Notes under the pieces: generated by a model
What the model saw: only the letters and a program-made list of their open reading frames with translations
What the model was told of the DNA's origin: nothing
Database searches by the model: none
From: Clostridia bacterium
Lineage (GTDB): Bacteria; Bacillota; Clostridia; Oscillospirales; Acutalibacteraceae
DNA length: 64,000 nucleotides
Assembly (NCBI GenBank): GCA_017624675.1
Contig: JAGAMO010000009.1
Location: forward strand, 62,001-126,000
Direction: 5' to 3'
In this document: positions 51,246 to 59,352 of the stretch, piece after piece
Position numbering within the stretch: the stretch's first letter is position 1
Layout: each line of letters begins with the position of its first letter
Position numbers and translations under genes: made by a program

Positions 51246-53114
51246 TTAATTTTCGGTTATTTTATAAGTAGGAACTATCTCGGCTACAATTTGCTTCATA
51301 TCGGTAGTTTCTTCCTTGTAAGCCACCTCAAGGCGTTTAAGATGTTCCTTAAATAGTTCGTCATCCATTTCAATAGGTTTTCCAATATGAATGAGTTTGT
51401 TTTCGGTCTCTTGCAAACCTTCCTCATCCATAAGAAGTTCTTCATAAAGCTTCTCACCGGGACGAAGACCGGTGTATTCAATCATAATATCAACATCAGG
51501 CTGATAACCCATAAGTCTTATAAGCTTTCTTGCCATATCGGCAATTTTTACAGGCTCACCCATATCAAGAACATAAATTTCCCCGCCCTTAGCATAGTAA
51601 CCCGCTTGAAGCACCAAGGAAACTGCCTCAGGAATAGTCATAAAGAAACGGGTAATTTCAGGGTGTGTAACAGTAACGGGACCGCCTTGCTCAATTTGTT
51701 TTTCGAACAAGGGCACAACACTTCCGTTAGAGCCTAAAACATTACCAAAACGCACTGCAACAAAATCGGTATCAGGTGCTTCGCGGTTCATCATTTGAAC
51801 TATCATTTCACAAAGACGCTTTGATGCACCCATTATATTAGTAGGATTTACCGCTTTGTCGGTTGAAATTAAAACAAATTTTTTAACGCCGTATTTAACT
51901 GCCGCCTGAGCTAATTTGTAGGTACCGAAAACATTGTTTTTAATGGCTTCGTTGGGACTTTCCTCCATTAACGGCACATGCTTGTGAGCTGCCGCGTGGA
52001 AAATTATGTCTGGCTTATATTTTGATAAAACATAGTCAAGTCTTGCAGTATTTCTAACAGAGCCTATAAGCACCTCTAAATCAAGATAAGGGTATTTTTT
52101 TACAAGCTCCATCTGAATATCGTATGCGTTATTTTCGTAAATTTCAAAAATTATAAGTTTCTTGGGTGCAGACATTGCTATCTGACGGCAAAGCTCACTG
52201 CCTATAGAACCGCCGCCGCCTGTAACCATTACAACCTTGCCCGAAATGTAATTATAAATTTCGTCAAGATTAACCTTTATAGCGTCGCGCTCCAAAAGGT
52301 CTTGGATTTTAACCTTTCGGCGTTTACCCAAAACATATTGACCGCTTACCATTTGGTAAATTCCGGGCAGAATTTCAACGCTGCATTTAGTTGTGCTGCA
52401 AATTTCAAGAACTTTTTTTCTTTCCTCGGCGCTACTGCTTGGAATAGCATAGATTATCTTGTCAACATTATATTTGTCTACAGCCTCTACAATATAATCA
52501 CGACCGCCAACAACAGGAATGCCATCTAAAAGACATCCTACTTTAGCAGGATCATCATCAATGATACAAACCGCCTTGGAGTTCAATTTCTCAGTTCTTG
52601 CAATTTCTCTTATAAGTGTTCTGCCACCTGCTCCCGCACCGATAATCATAACACGTTCATCAGAATCAGAATGCATCCTTTTTACCATTCTTCTAAAATC
52701 CTTCAAAACTCTGCACGCGAAATGAATAGTAGCGGTAAGAATAAAGTTTATTACTATTGTTATTATGTAGTAAGAGGGTGCTAAGTTAATAAAGTTCAAG
52801 TGATATGCTACCATCATTGTTGCAGAAATCACGGCATAAGAGGCAAATACACGCAACAAGATATCTACACTTGCAAAGCTTAAGACGTTATTGTAAAGCC
52901 TCATAAGTGCAAAAACCACCACATAAAACGGTACCCAAATCCACACCGTTCTAAAAAATTCGTCAACATAAGTTTGCTGTATGTTTGCAGGAGTAAAGTC
53001 AAATTTAACCCACATCGATGCTAAAAATGACAATGCCACAGAACAAGCATCAAGCAAAACTAAAACCGTGTAAACTTTTATTCTGCTTTTATATGTTTTT
53101 AACCAGTTTATCAT
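51246..53114 (-). CDS. Membrane-bound nucleotide-sugar 4,6-dehydratase (CapD/PglF family)
   Basis: This 622-residue protein has four N-terminal membrane helices (about 15-125) and a first Rossmann domain (MIIGAGAGGRTLIREIA, about 152). A SDR domain then starts VMVTGGGGSIGSELCRQI near 293, with HAAAHKHVPLMEESPNEA near 372, FVLISTDKAVNPTNIMGASKRLCEMI near 411 and VRFGNVLGSNGSVVPLF near 450. The methionine-lysine pair in NIMGASK matches UDP-GlcNAc 4,6-dehydratases of the PglF/WbpM type. It would make a precursor of a diamino- or 6-deoxy-HexNAc sugar, possibly for the EPS operon. Confidence 0.9.
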   Translation of the reverse strand: MINWLKTYKSRIKVYTVLVLLDACSVALSFLASMWVKFDFTPANIQQTYVDEFFRTVWIWVPFYVVVFALMRLYNNVLSFASVDILLRVFASYAVISATMMVAYHLNFINLAPSYYIITIVINFILTATIHFACRVLKDFRRMVKRMHSDSDERVMIIGAGAGGRTLIREIARTEKLNSKAVCIIDDDPAKVGCLLDGIPVVGGRDYIVEAVDKYNVDKIIYAIPSSSAEERKKVLEICSTTKCSVEILPGIYQMVSGQYVLGKRRKVKIQDLLERDAIKVNLDEIYNYISGKVVMVTGGGGSIGSELCRQIAMSAPKKLIIFEIYENNAYDIQMELVKKYPYLDLEVLIGSVRNTARLDYVLSKYKPDIIFHAAAHKHVPLMEESPNEAIKNNVFGTYKLAQAAVKYGVKKFVLISTDKAVNPTNIMGASKRLCEMIVQMMNREAPDTDFVAVRFGNVLGSNGSVVPLFEKQIEQGGPVTVTHPEITRFFMTIPEAVSLVLQAGYYAKGGEIYVLDMGEPVKIADMARKLIRLMGYQPDVDIMIEYTGLRPGEKLYEELLMDEEGLQETENKLIHIGKPIEMDDELFKEHLKRLEVAYKEETTDMKQIVAEIVPTYKITEN

Positions 53115-53166
53115 ACTTTTTACTCTCTCTTTTTTATTATTCTAGAAAAAGCGCATATCCGTTTAT

Positions 53167-53195
53167 ATAATAGCAGATTTATCCTATTTTTTCAA
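53167..53195 (-). promoter_or_regulatory. Promoter of the CapD-LCP operon
   Basis: The minus strand shows TTGAAA, a 17-bp spacer and TATTAT, about 53 bases before the start codon. Confidence 0.72.
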
Positions 53196-53231
53196 CATAT
53201 TTTTAACTGTTAATAATTTCTTAAATTACAC

Positions 53232-53260
53232 TTGACAAGATATGATTTGGGGTCTATAAT
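53232..53260 (+). promoter_or_regulatory. Consensus promoter upstream of the TPP riboswitch
   Basis: Perfect TTGACA and TATAAT boxes are separated by 17 bp, and the riboswitch begins about 15 bases after the -10 box. Confidence 0.88.
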
Positions 53261-53274
53261 GAAGAAAAAGTGAA

Positions 53275-53365
53275 TGGGGTGCTGAGGCTACTCGGCTGAG
53301 ACTAAGCAATAACGCTGCTTTAACCCTTTAACCTGATACGGATAATGCCGGCGTAGGGAAAGAGT
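53275..53365 (+). promoter_or_regulatory. TPP riboswitch (THI element)
   Basis: The aptamer core is clear. GGGGTGCT is followed by GGCTGAGA, an internal stem AAGCAATAACGCTGCTT, then ACCCTTTAACCTGATACGGAT and AATGCCGGCGTAGGGAA. These match the conserved pyrimidine- and pyrophosphate-sensing elements of the class. It lies between a consensus promoter and a terminator hairpin upstream of thiT, so thiamine pyrophosphate would shut off thiamine uptake by premature termination. Confidence 0.96.
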
Positions 53366-53377
53366 ATTTGTGTTTTC

Positions 53378-53411
53378 GCGTCTGCATTTATTTGTGCAGA
53401 CGCTTTTGTTT
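53378..53411 (+). terminator. Riboswitch-controlled terminator before thiT
   Basis: GCGTCTGCA pairs with TGCAGACGC around a short loop, followed by TTTTGTTTT. It ends just before the thiT ribosome site and is the likely expression platform. Confidence 0.85.
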
Positions 53412-53434
53412 TGCAAAAAAAGGAGAAAAAGACA

Positions 53435-54082
53435 ATGTTTAAAACAACAAAAACCGAAAAATTAACTGTGAGTGCAATTTTTATTGCCCTTGGCACGATT
53501 TTATCCATTATTCAGCCCTTCAGCCTACCACAGGGCGGCGGAATTACCCTTTTAAGTATGTTGCCAGTTATAATTCTGGCTTACCGTTACGGTGTAGCCT
53601 GGGGTGCTGTTTCATCCCTTACTTATGCGGTTTTGCAAATGCTTGTAGGCTTTAAAACAGTTTCAGGATTTTTTGTGGGAGACAGCAAAATGGCTCTCCC
53701 AGCCGCTCTCGCTTCATGTCTTTTAGATTACATTGTGGCTTATTCTGTCCTTTGTGTTGCGGGACTTTTCAGAAAAAAGGGCGAGGCACCCGTTTCACTC
53801 TGCTTTGGCGCTATTGTGGCTGTTAGTGCAAGATATTTGGTACATATTTTATCTGGCGCAATTATCTTTGGCACTTGGGCTGAGTGGTTTTTTACCGACG
53901 CTTTAGGCGGAGAGTTTGGTGCCGAAATGTTAACAAGATACAGCGGTTTTGGACTTTCTTTGATTTACTCGGTAATTTATAACGGACTTTATATGATTCC
54001 CGAAATAATCTTCACTGCCATAGGTGCATATTTCATAGGCAAAATTCCCACAATTACGGGTGCTAAATCTATTCACAATTAA
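53435..54082 (+). CDS. thiT: Thiamine transporter ThiT (ECF S component)
   Basis: This 215-residue protein has about six membrane helices and the ThiT pattern: KLTVSAIFIALGTILSII at the start, LPVIILAYRYGVAWGAVSSLTYAVLQMLVG near residue 50-80, PAALASCLLDYIVAY near 97 and WAEWFFTDALG near 155. The tyrosines and tryptophans near the loops are those used for thiamine binding in the family. It needs the shared EcfAA'T module. Transcription is controlled by the TPP riboswitch. I use the ATG at 53435 behind AAGGAG; the open frame extends upstream to a TTG at the end of the riboswitch terminator. Confidence 0.94.
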   Translation: MFKTTKTEKLTVSAIFIALGTILSIIQPFSLPQGGGITLLSMLPVIILAYRYGVAWGAVSSLTYAVLQMLVGFKTVSGFFVGDSKMALPAALASCLLDYIVAYSVLCVAGLFRKKGEAPVSLCFGAIVAVSARYLVHILSGAIIFGTWAEWFFTDALGGEFGAEMLTRYSGFGLSLIYSVIYNGLYMIPEIIFTAIGAYFIGKIPTITGAKSIHN

Positions 54083-54086
54083 ACCC

Positions 54087-54115
54087 TTGAAAGAGCGCCA
54101 AAAAAAAGGTATAAT
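54087..54115 (+). promoter_or_regulatory. Promoter of mtaB-thiN
   Basis: TTGAAA and TATAAT are 17 bp apart, 5 bases after the thiT stop and about 28 bases before the mtaB start. Confidence 0.8.
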
Positions 54116-54142
54116 TAAAGCAATAAACATCAGGAGAAGAGT

Positions 54143-55411
54143 ATGAATATTGCTTTTTATACCTTGGGCTGCAAGGTTAATCAATATGAAACACAAAGCC
54201 TTAGAGAGCTTTTTGTAAACAGGGGTCATAATGTGGTTTCCCACCGTGATAATTTTGACTGTATTGTTGTTAATTCCTGCACGGTTACCGCCGAAAGTGA
54301 CCGCAAAACCCGTCAGCTTTTAAATCGTTTCCGCCGTGAAAACCCAAAAGCCTTAATTGTGCTGACAGGCTGTATGGCTCAAGTTTTAAAGGACACATCT
54401 AACATTAATGCAGATATTATAACGGGTAACACCGATTTGGAAAAACTCGTAGACTTAGCCGAAAAGGGCGAAAAGACAAATCAAATCGAGCCCCACACAA
54501 GAGACGAGGTCTTTAACACACCCCTAATTTCAGATTTTGCCGAGAGAACAAGGGCATATCTTAAAATTGAGGACGGATGTGAGAGATACTGCACCTACTG
54601 TATGATTCCCTATGCCAGAGGTTTTGTTCGTTCAAAGCCTTTGGATGACATTAAAAAAGAGGCTTCAAACCTTGCTTTAAAGGGTTTTAAGGAGATTGTT
54701 CTTGTTGGAATTAATCTTTCGGCTTACGGCAAGGGCGAGGATATTAACCTTTGCGATGCGGTAGACGCTGTGTGCAGTATTAACGGCATTAAAAGGGTGC
54801 GTTTAGGTTCCCTTGAGCCCGACCATATAAGCGACGAAATGCTCACCCGCTTTTCGCAACAAGAAAAGTTTTGCCCCCAATTCCATCTATCTTTACAATC
54901 AGGTAGCGACAGTGTGCTTAAAAGAATGAACAGACATTATGATTCGACATTTTATGAGGATTTAGTAAACAGAATCCGCAAAATTTTCCCCGATGCCGCA
55001 ATTTCTACCGATATTATGGTGGGCTTCCCCGCCGAAACCGAAGAAGAATTTGAAGAAAGCCTTACATTTGCCGAAAAAATCGGCTTTGCAAAAACCCACG
55101 TTTTTGCTTATTCAAGGCGTGCGGGAACAGTTGCCGACAAGATGGATTTTCAAATTTCAAACGCCAAAAAAACTGAACGCAGTCAAAAAATGATAAAGAC
55201 AACCCTTAAAAGCGAGGCAGATTTCCTCAATTCCTTAATAGGTCAAACGCTTGAGGTTTTATTTGAAACCGAGGAAGACGGCAAATGGGTGGGTTACACT
55301 AAAAATTACGCCCGAGTGGAAACCACCTCAAAAGAAAACCTTAGCGGCAAACTTAAAAAAGTTAAAATAAATTTTGCCTCGGGCGAGACGGTTGAGGGTG
55401 AAATAGTATGA
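54143..55411 (+). CDS. mtaB: tRNA methylthiotransferase MtaB
   Basis: This 422-residue radical-SAM enzyme has an N-terminal UPF0004 domain with three cysteines (LGCKVNQYE, VVNSCTVT and LTGCMAQ), the radical-SAM motif DGCERYCTYCMIPYARG near residue 147 (Cys-x3-Cys-x2-Cys) and a C-terminal TRAM-like domain. It converts N6-threonylcarbamoyladenosine-37 to its 2-methylthio form in tRNAs reading ANN codons. AGGAGA precedes the ATG. It overlaps thiN by 4 bases. The N-terminal GCKVNQYET pattern separates it from MiaB. Confidence 0.94.
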   Translation: MNIAFYTLGCKVNQYETQSLRELFVNRGHNVVSHRDNFDCIVVNSCTVTAESDRKTRQLLNRFRRENPKALIVLTGCMAQVLKDTSNINADIITGNTDLEKLVDLAEKGEKTNQIEPHTRDEVFNTPLISDFAERTRAYLKIEDGCERYCTYCMIPYARGFVRSKPLDDIKKEASNLALKGFKEIVLVGINLSAYGKGEDINLCDAVDAVCSINGIKRVRLGSLEPDHISDEMLTRFSQQEKFCPQFHLSLQSGSDSVLKRMNRHYDSTFYEDLVNRIRKIFPDAAISTDIMVGFPAETEEEFEESLTFAEKIGFAKTHVFAYSRRAGTVADKMDFQISNAKKTERSQKMIKTTLKSEADFLNSLIGQTLEVLFETEEDGKWVGYTKNYARVETTSKENLSGKLKKVKINFASGETVEGEIV

Positions 55412-56049
55412 GTATATGCTATATTTTTGGTTCCGCTTTGGGAGAACCTGACTCTTTTACACCAAAAAACAATGACCTTGTGATAGCCGCCGATGCAGGT
55501 TACCTGAAACTTAAAAATTTGGGAGTCACACCCGATTTAGCGGTGGGTGATTTTGATTCCTTAGGAGAAATTCCAACCGACACCGAGGTTGTAAAACACC
55601 CTGTAAAAAAAGATGATACCGACACACTTTTGGCGATAAAAATCGGAATAGAAAAAGGCTTTAGGGAGTTTCATTTTTACGGTTGCACCGGAAACCGCTT
55701 AGACCACACGCTAGGTGCTTTGCAAAACCTTTCATTTTTAGCTGAAAGAGGCTGCCGCGGTTACTTGTTTGGCGAGGATTTTATTGCAACGGCCATTAAA
55801 GATGACAGTTTGGAGTTCGGCGAAGAAAGAAAGGGCAACATTTCGGTTTTTGCCGCAACAAGCGAATGCGAAGTGTCGATAGACGGGCTTTTATACACCA
55901 CAGAAAACAAAAAAATCACCTATGATTTTCCCATAGGTGTCAGCAACGAATTTATAGGCAAAAAAGCCAAAATCACTGCCCACAAGGGAACAGCAATTAT
56001 AATGGTTATGATTAGTCGAAACAATAATGTTTCGACACAAAATCTTTGA
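55408..56049 (+). CDS. thiN: Thiamine pyrophosphokinase
   Basis: This 213-residue enzyme has VIAADAGYLKLKNLGVTPDLAVGDFDSLG near residue 25, HPVKKDDTDTLLAIKIGIEKG near 63 and FYGCTGNRLDHTLGALQNL near 90. All are signature segments of ThiN, which makes thiamine pyrophosphate from thiamine and ATP. It overlaps mtaB by 4 bases in an ATGA junction. The family usually ends near GTAIIMVM; here about eleven extra residues follow, all encoded within the first hairpins of a repeated palindromic element, so the C terminus was probably altered by insertion of that element. Confidence 0.93.
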   Translation: MSICYIFGSALGEPDSFTPKNNDLVIAADAGYLKLKNLGVTPDLAVGDFDSLGEIPTDTEVVKHPVKKDDTDTLLAIKIGIEKGFREFHFYGCTGNRLDHTLGALQNLSFLAERGCRGYLFGEDFIATAIKDDSLEFGEERKGNISVFAATSECEVSIDGLLYTTENKKITYDFPIGVSNEFIGKKAKITAHKGTAIIMVMISRNNNVSTQNL

Positions 56050-56182
56050 TTTTGCAACAAATTTCTTTTGAAATTTGTTCATATCCATTGCAATGAGTGT
56101 TGTGCAAAATTGAATTTATAAATTCGATTTTGCCAAATCCACTTGTAAAGTGGATTGTCGAAGCGCTTTTTCGCGTTTCGAC
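56015..56182 (+). repeat. Chain of seven consecutive hairpins (novel palindromic element)
   Basis: Seven adjacent inverted repeats fill 168 bases. Stem arms are at 56015-22/29-36 (GTCGAAAC), 56038-44/48-54 (CAAAATC), 56056-65/70-79 (AACAAATTTC), the palindrome 56086-95 (CATTGCAATG), 56104-18/19-33 (15 bp, one G-T), 56136-44/48-56 (AATCCACTT) and 56157-66/73-82 (GTCGAAGCGC, one G-T). The element begins and ends with GTCGAA/TTCGAC. Almost every base can pair, so it is far from random AT-rich sequence. No long ORF exists inside. It resembles a dispersed palindromic repeat or structured RNA, and I do not recognise a known family. Confidence 0.8.
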
Positions 56183-56212
56183 AAACTACAATCATTATAA
56201 TTTATAAAAGAT

Positions 56213-56238
56213 AAAACCACCCAAAAGGGTGGTTTTTT
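56213..56238. terminator. Bidirectional terminator between thiN and khpA
   Basis: AAAACCACCC pairs with GGGTGGTTTT around AAAA, with a T run on the plus side and A-rich sequence on the other, between convergent transcripts. Confidence 0.85.
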
Positions 56239-56240
56239 AA

Positions 56241-56474
56241 TTAATCAATCTCAACCGAAACGGTTTCATTTTTTCTGGTGGCGGCGGCACGCATTACAAC
56301 ACGTATAGCGTTGGCAATTCTGCCCTGCTTTCCGATAACACGGCCCATATCACCCTCAGCAACGTGAAGATGGTAAACTGTAACGCCTTCCTCATTGGGC
56401 TCGTCAACAGTAACCTCTACAGCCTCAGGATTTTCAACCAAACCCGAAGCCAAAGATACTAAAAGTTCTTTCAT
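56241..56474 (-). CDS. khpA: RNA-binding protein KhpA (YlqC, KH domain)
   Basis: This 77-residue single KH-domain protein has YHLHVAEGDMGRVIGKQGRIANAIRVVMRAAA, which contains the canonical GxxG loop as GKQG. It pairs with KhpB (gene at 1.2 kb) as a heterodimer in other Firmicutes. It is the last gene of the conserved ylxM-ffh-rpsP-khpA operon, 21 bases after rpsP. Confidence 0.94.
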   Translation of the reverse strand: MKELLVSLASGLVENPEAVEVTVDEPNEEGVTVYHLHVAEGDMGRVIGKQGRIANAIRVVMRAAATRKNETVSVEID

Positions 56475-56495
56475 GGTTAATTCCTCTGTTAAAGA

Positions 56496-56738
56496 TTAAA
56501 GTACACCGTTCTTCTTGAGTAAAGCCTTAACTGTATCAGTAGGCTGAGCTCCGTTAGAAATCCACTTTTTAGCCTTCTCACTGTCGATATTTACGATAGC
56601 GGGGTCTTTAGTGGGGTCATAGGTGCCGATTTCCTCGATGAAACGACCATCTCTGGGGTAACGGGAATCAGCAACAACTACACGATAGAAAGGAGCGCGC
56701 TTTGCACCCATTCTGCGAAGTCTGATTTTAACTGCCAT
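56496..56738 (-). CDS. rpsP: 30S ribosomal protein S16
   Basis: This 80-residue protein has the S16 start [42 protein letters not shown] and a typical [16 protein letters not shown] near residue 60. GGAGGT lies a few bases before the ATG. It follows ffh in the standard order and is highly conserved. Confidence 0.98.
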   Translation of the reverse strand: MAVKIRLRRMGAKRAPFYRVVVADSRYPRDGRFIEEIGTYDPTKDPAIVNIDSEKAKKWISNGAQPTDTVKALLKKNGVL

Positions 56739-56787
56739 TGTTTTTCCACCTCCGTTTGTGAAATTTATATATTTAAGATTTTAAACC

Positions 56788-58140
56788 TTAAAAACCGAAA
56801 TTACCGAAGTTTGGGGGCAAATTCATACCCCTCATCATCTTCTTTTTGCCACCCTTTGAATTCATTTGCTTAAACATCTTTTTCATCTGTTCGTATTGCT
56901 TCATAAGGCGGTTTACATCCTCAACCTTAACTCCCGCACCTGCGGCAATTCTCTTTCTTCTTGAGGCATTTATAATGTCAGGCTTTGCTCTCTCTTTTTT
57001 AGTCATCGAGGTTATAACCGCCTCAATGCGAAGCATCTGCCTGTCGTCAATATCAACATCTCTGAGTTGTTTTTCCATACCCGGCATCATTGAAAGGATG
57101 CTCTTTAAAGAACCCATTTTCTTGATTTGATGGAACTGGTCGAGCAAATCGTTCATATCGAACTTGTTTTCAGCCAAGCGTCTTGCGGTTTCCTCAGCTT
57201 TTTTCTCGTCAAGCTGAGTTTCTGCTCTCTCAATTAGCGACAGAACATCGCCCATACCGAGAATTCTTGAAGCCATTCGGTCGGGGTGAAACTCATCCAA
57301 CTGGTCAAGCTTTTCGCCCATACCTGCAAACATAATGGGTTTGCCTGTAACCGCTTTAACAGAAAGCGCCGAACCGCCTCTTGTGTCACCGTCAAGCTTG
57401 GTTAAGATTATGCCGTCAATTTCCAAAATATCATTGAAAGCCTTGGCAATGTTAACCGCATCCTGACCCACCATTGAGTCAACAACAAGCAAAATGTTAT
57501 CAACCTCAACCGCTTGGGTGATACGCTTTAATTCGTCCATAAGCTCGGTGTCAACGTGGAGTCGACCCGCAGTATCTATAATAAGGTAATCGTGGCCGTA
57601 GTCTCTCGCATATGCCACTGCCTTTTTAACAATTTTTTCAGGCTTTTCGATGCCCATTTCGAAAACGGGTGTATCCACCGCACGTCCGACAACCTTTAAC
57701 TGCTCGATAGCGGCGGGACGGTAAATATCACAAGCCGCAAGTAAAGGTCTGTGGCCCTTAGCCTTTAAATATTTTGCAAGTTTTGCCGAGTGGGTAGTTT
57801 TACCCGAACCCTGCAAACCGCACATCATAATTATTGTGGGGATTTTGTTGGCGGTTTTAAGACGGGCATGCTCACTTCCCATTAAAGCGGTAAGCTCTTC
57901 TTTAACGATTTTTACCACCATTTGAGGTGCGGTAAGACTTTCCATAACATTGGCGCCGATACATTTTTCGGCAACAGTGTTGGTAAAGTCCTTGGCTACC
58001 TTGTAGTTGACATCGGCTTCAAGCAAAGCTAAACGCACTTCACGCATTGCGGTTTTAACATCAGACTCGGTAAGTCTGCCTTTAGAACGCAATTTTTTGA
58101 ATACGCCGCTTAACTTATCAGATAAATTTTCGAATGCCAC
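56788..58140 (-). CDS. ffh: Signal recognition particle protein Ffh
   Basis: This 450-residue GTPase has the N domain (1-90), the G domain with GLQGSGKTTHSAKLA near residue 108, IIDTAGRLHVDTELMDEL near 187, ILTKLDGDTRGGSAL near 244 and GMGEKLDQLDEFHPDRMASRILGMGD near 275. It also has a methionine-rich M domain (about 325-440). It binds signal sequences and 4.5S RNA. The start lies 14 bases after ylxM. GGGTGACAA before the ATG is the probable ribosome site. Confidence 0.98.
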   Translation of the reverse strand: MAFENLSDKLSGVFKKLRSKGRLTESDVKTAMREVRLALLEADVNYKVAKDFTNTVAEKCIGANVMESLTAPQMVVKIVKEELTALMGSEHARLKTANKIPTIIMMCGLQGSGKTTHSAKLAKYLKAKGHRPLLAACDIYRPAAIEQLKVVGRAVDTPVFEMGIEKPEKIVKKAVAYARDYGHDYLIIDTAGRLHVDTELMDELKRITQAVEVDNILLVVDSMVGQDAVNIAKAFNDILEIDGIILTKLDGDTRGGSALSVKAVTGKPIMFAGMGEKLDQLDEFHPDRMASRILGMGDVLSLIERAETQLDEKKAEETARRLAENKFDMNDLLDQFHQIKKMGSLKSILSMMPGMEKQLRDVDIDDRQMLRIEAVITSMTKKERAKPDIINASRRKRIAAGAGVKVEDVNRLMKQYEQMKKMFKQMNSKGGKKKMMRGMNLPPNFGNFGF

Positions 58141-58154
58141 TACTTGTCACCCCT

Positions 58155-58463
58155 TTACAAAGTTTCGATTATTTTTAAAATTTCATTTACTGCCTTTTTA
58201 TCGCCCGTTTCGGCCTTTTCAGAAAGTTCTTTGAGTCTCAAAAAACTTTGACAAAAGCCACATTCCTTTTCCCAAGAAAGCATTTTGTTTTCGGCACGGC
58301 GGATATTATCGCTAACGCCCTGCCTTGTAATGCCCTCGTTTTCGGCAATTTCCGAAAGGGAAAGGTCTTCGTTGTAATAATGCTCGGTCAGACTTTTTTG
58401 CTTTTGGCTTAAAAATCTGCCATAAACATCTAAAAGGGCAGAAAATTCTAAATTTTTTCCCAT
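58155..58463 (-). CDS. ylxM: YlxM family DNA-binding protein (UPF0122)
   Basis: This 102-residue helix-turn-helix protein has LLDVYGRFLSQKQKSLTEHYYNEDLSLSEIAENEGITRQGVSDNIRRAENKML, the family's sigma-4-like domain. It is regularly encoded directly before ffh and thought to regulate or assist SRP. It is the first gene of this operon behind a consensus promoter, with GGTGAG as ribosome site. Confidence 0.93.
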   Translation of the reverse strand: MGKNLEFSALLDVYGRFLSQKQKSLTEHYYNEDLSLSEIAENEGITRQGVSDNIRRAENKMLSWEKECGFCQSFLRLKELSEKAETGDKKAVNEILKIIETL

Positions 58464-58482
58464 ATAATCTCACCGAGTTTGA

Positions 58483-58511
58483 ATTATAGCACACATTTTA
58501 CGCTCTGTCAA
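58483..58511 (-). promoter_or_regulatory. Consensus promoter of ylxM-ffh-rpsP-khpA
   Basis: The minus strand has perfect TTGACA and TATAAT boxes with a 17-bp spacer, 19 bases before the start codon. Confidence 0.9.
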
Positions 58512-58540
58512 GTTTTTTTCTTTACACCCGAAAGAAAAAA

Positions 58541-58574
58541 TAAAAAAACATACACCTCTTTTCAAGGTGTATGT
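58541..58574 (-). terminator. Terminator after yebC
   Basis: ACATACACCT and AGGTGTATGT pair around a short loop; on the minus strand a run of T follows. It closes the dusB-yebC transcript just upstream of the ylxM promoter. Confidence 0.82.
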
Positions 58575-58591
58575 TATAATATACATATAAG

Positions 58592-59323
58592 TTATTCTTC
58601 AGCCATTTCCCAGTTGTGCCAAACAGCCTGAACATCATCGTTTTCTTCCAGCATATCAATAAGCTTTTCCATCTTCTTGATAGATTCCTCGTCATCAAGA
58701 CTAGACATTGTCTGAGGTATATACTCAACCTCGGCAGAGAGGAATTTATAACCCTGACTCTCCAAGCCGTCACGAACTGTTCCCAAGTCGTTAGGCTCAC
58801 AGGTAATGCAGAAAACATCGCCGTCAAACTCAAAATCATCGGCTCCGCATTCAAGTGCCGCTTCCATAACGGTATCCTCATCAAGACCCTCAGCCTCAAT
58901 GTTGATAACACCCTTGCGGTCAAACATAAACATAACCGAGCCCGACTGACCGAGGTTGCCGCCGCACTTATCAAAATAGTGACGCATCTCACCCGCGGTT
59001 CTGTTGCGGTTATCAGACAAGGTTTCAACCACAACGGCAATGCCGTTAGGTCCGTAACCCTCGTAAATCAATTCCTCGTAGTTGTTAGCCTCACCATCGC
59101 CTGCAGCCTTTTTGATGATACGCTCAATATTTTCGTTAGGCACATTGTTAGCCTTTGCCTTTGCGATAGCGTCCTTTAACTTGCTGTTTTCGTTGGGGTT
59201 AGCGCCGCCTGTTTTAACGATAACCGCAATTTCTCTGCCAATTTTGGTAAAAATTTTAGCTTTAGCGGCATCGGTTTTTTCCTTTTTCTTTTTTATATTG
59301 TTCCATTTAGAATGTCCTGACAT
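58592..59323 (-). CDS. yebC: YebC/PmpR family transcriptional/translation regulator
   Basis: This 243-residue protein opens with MSGHSKWNNIKKKKEKTDAAKAKIFTKIGREIAV, the family signature, and has NLGQSGSVMFMFDRKGVI near residue 115 and the acidic C-terminal domain. The family was annotated as a DNA-binding regulator, and newer work assigns a role in relieving ribosome stalling. It is 29 bases downstream of dusB. The length is normal. Confidence 0.95.
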   Translation of the reverse strand: MSGHSKWNNIKKKKEKTDAAKAKIFTKIGREIAVIVKTGGANPNENSKLKDAIAKAKANNVPNENIERIIKKAAGDGEANNYEELIYEGYGPNGIAVVVETLSDNRNRTAGEMRHYFDKCGGNLGQSGSVMFMFDRKGVINIEAEGLDEDTVMEAALECGADDFEFDGDVFCITCEPNDLGTVRDGLESQGYKFLSAEVEYIPQTMSSLDDEESIKKMEKLIDMLEENDDVQAVWHNWEMAEE

Positions 59324-59352
59324 AAATACAACTTCCTTTCAACCCTAACATA

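Noticed and set aside
53411-53434. Upstream extension of thiT to a TTG start
   Set aside because: It begins at the end of the riboswitch terminator; the ATG at 53435 has AAGGAG at the right distance.
58522-59040. 172-residue minus-strand ORF overlapping yebC in another frame
   Set aside because: It lies inside yebC with an atypical composition rich in Leu, Arg and Cys; yebC is clearly the coding frame.
58616-59179. 187-residue plus-strand ORF opposite yebC
   Set aside because: It is fully antisense to the well-conserved yebC and has no ribosome site or recognisable domain.
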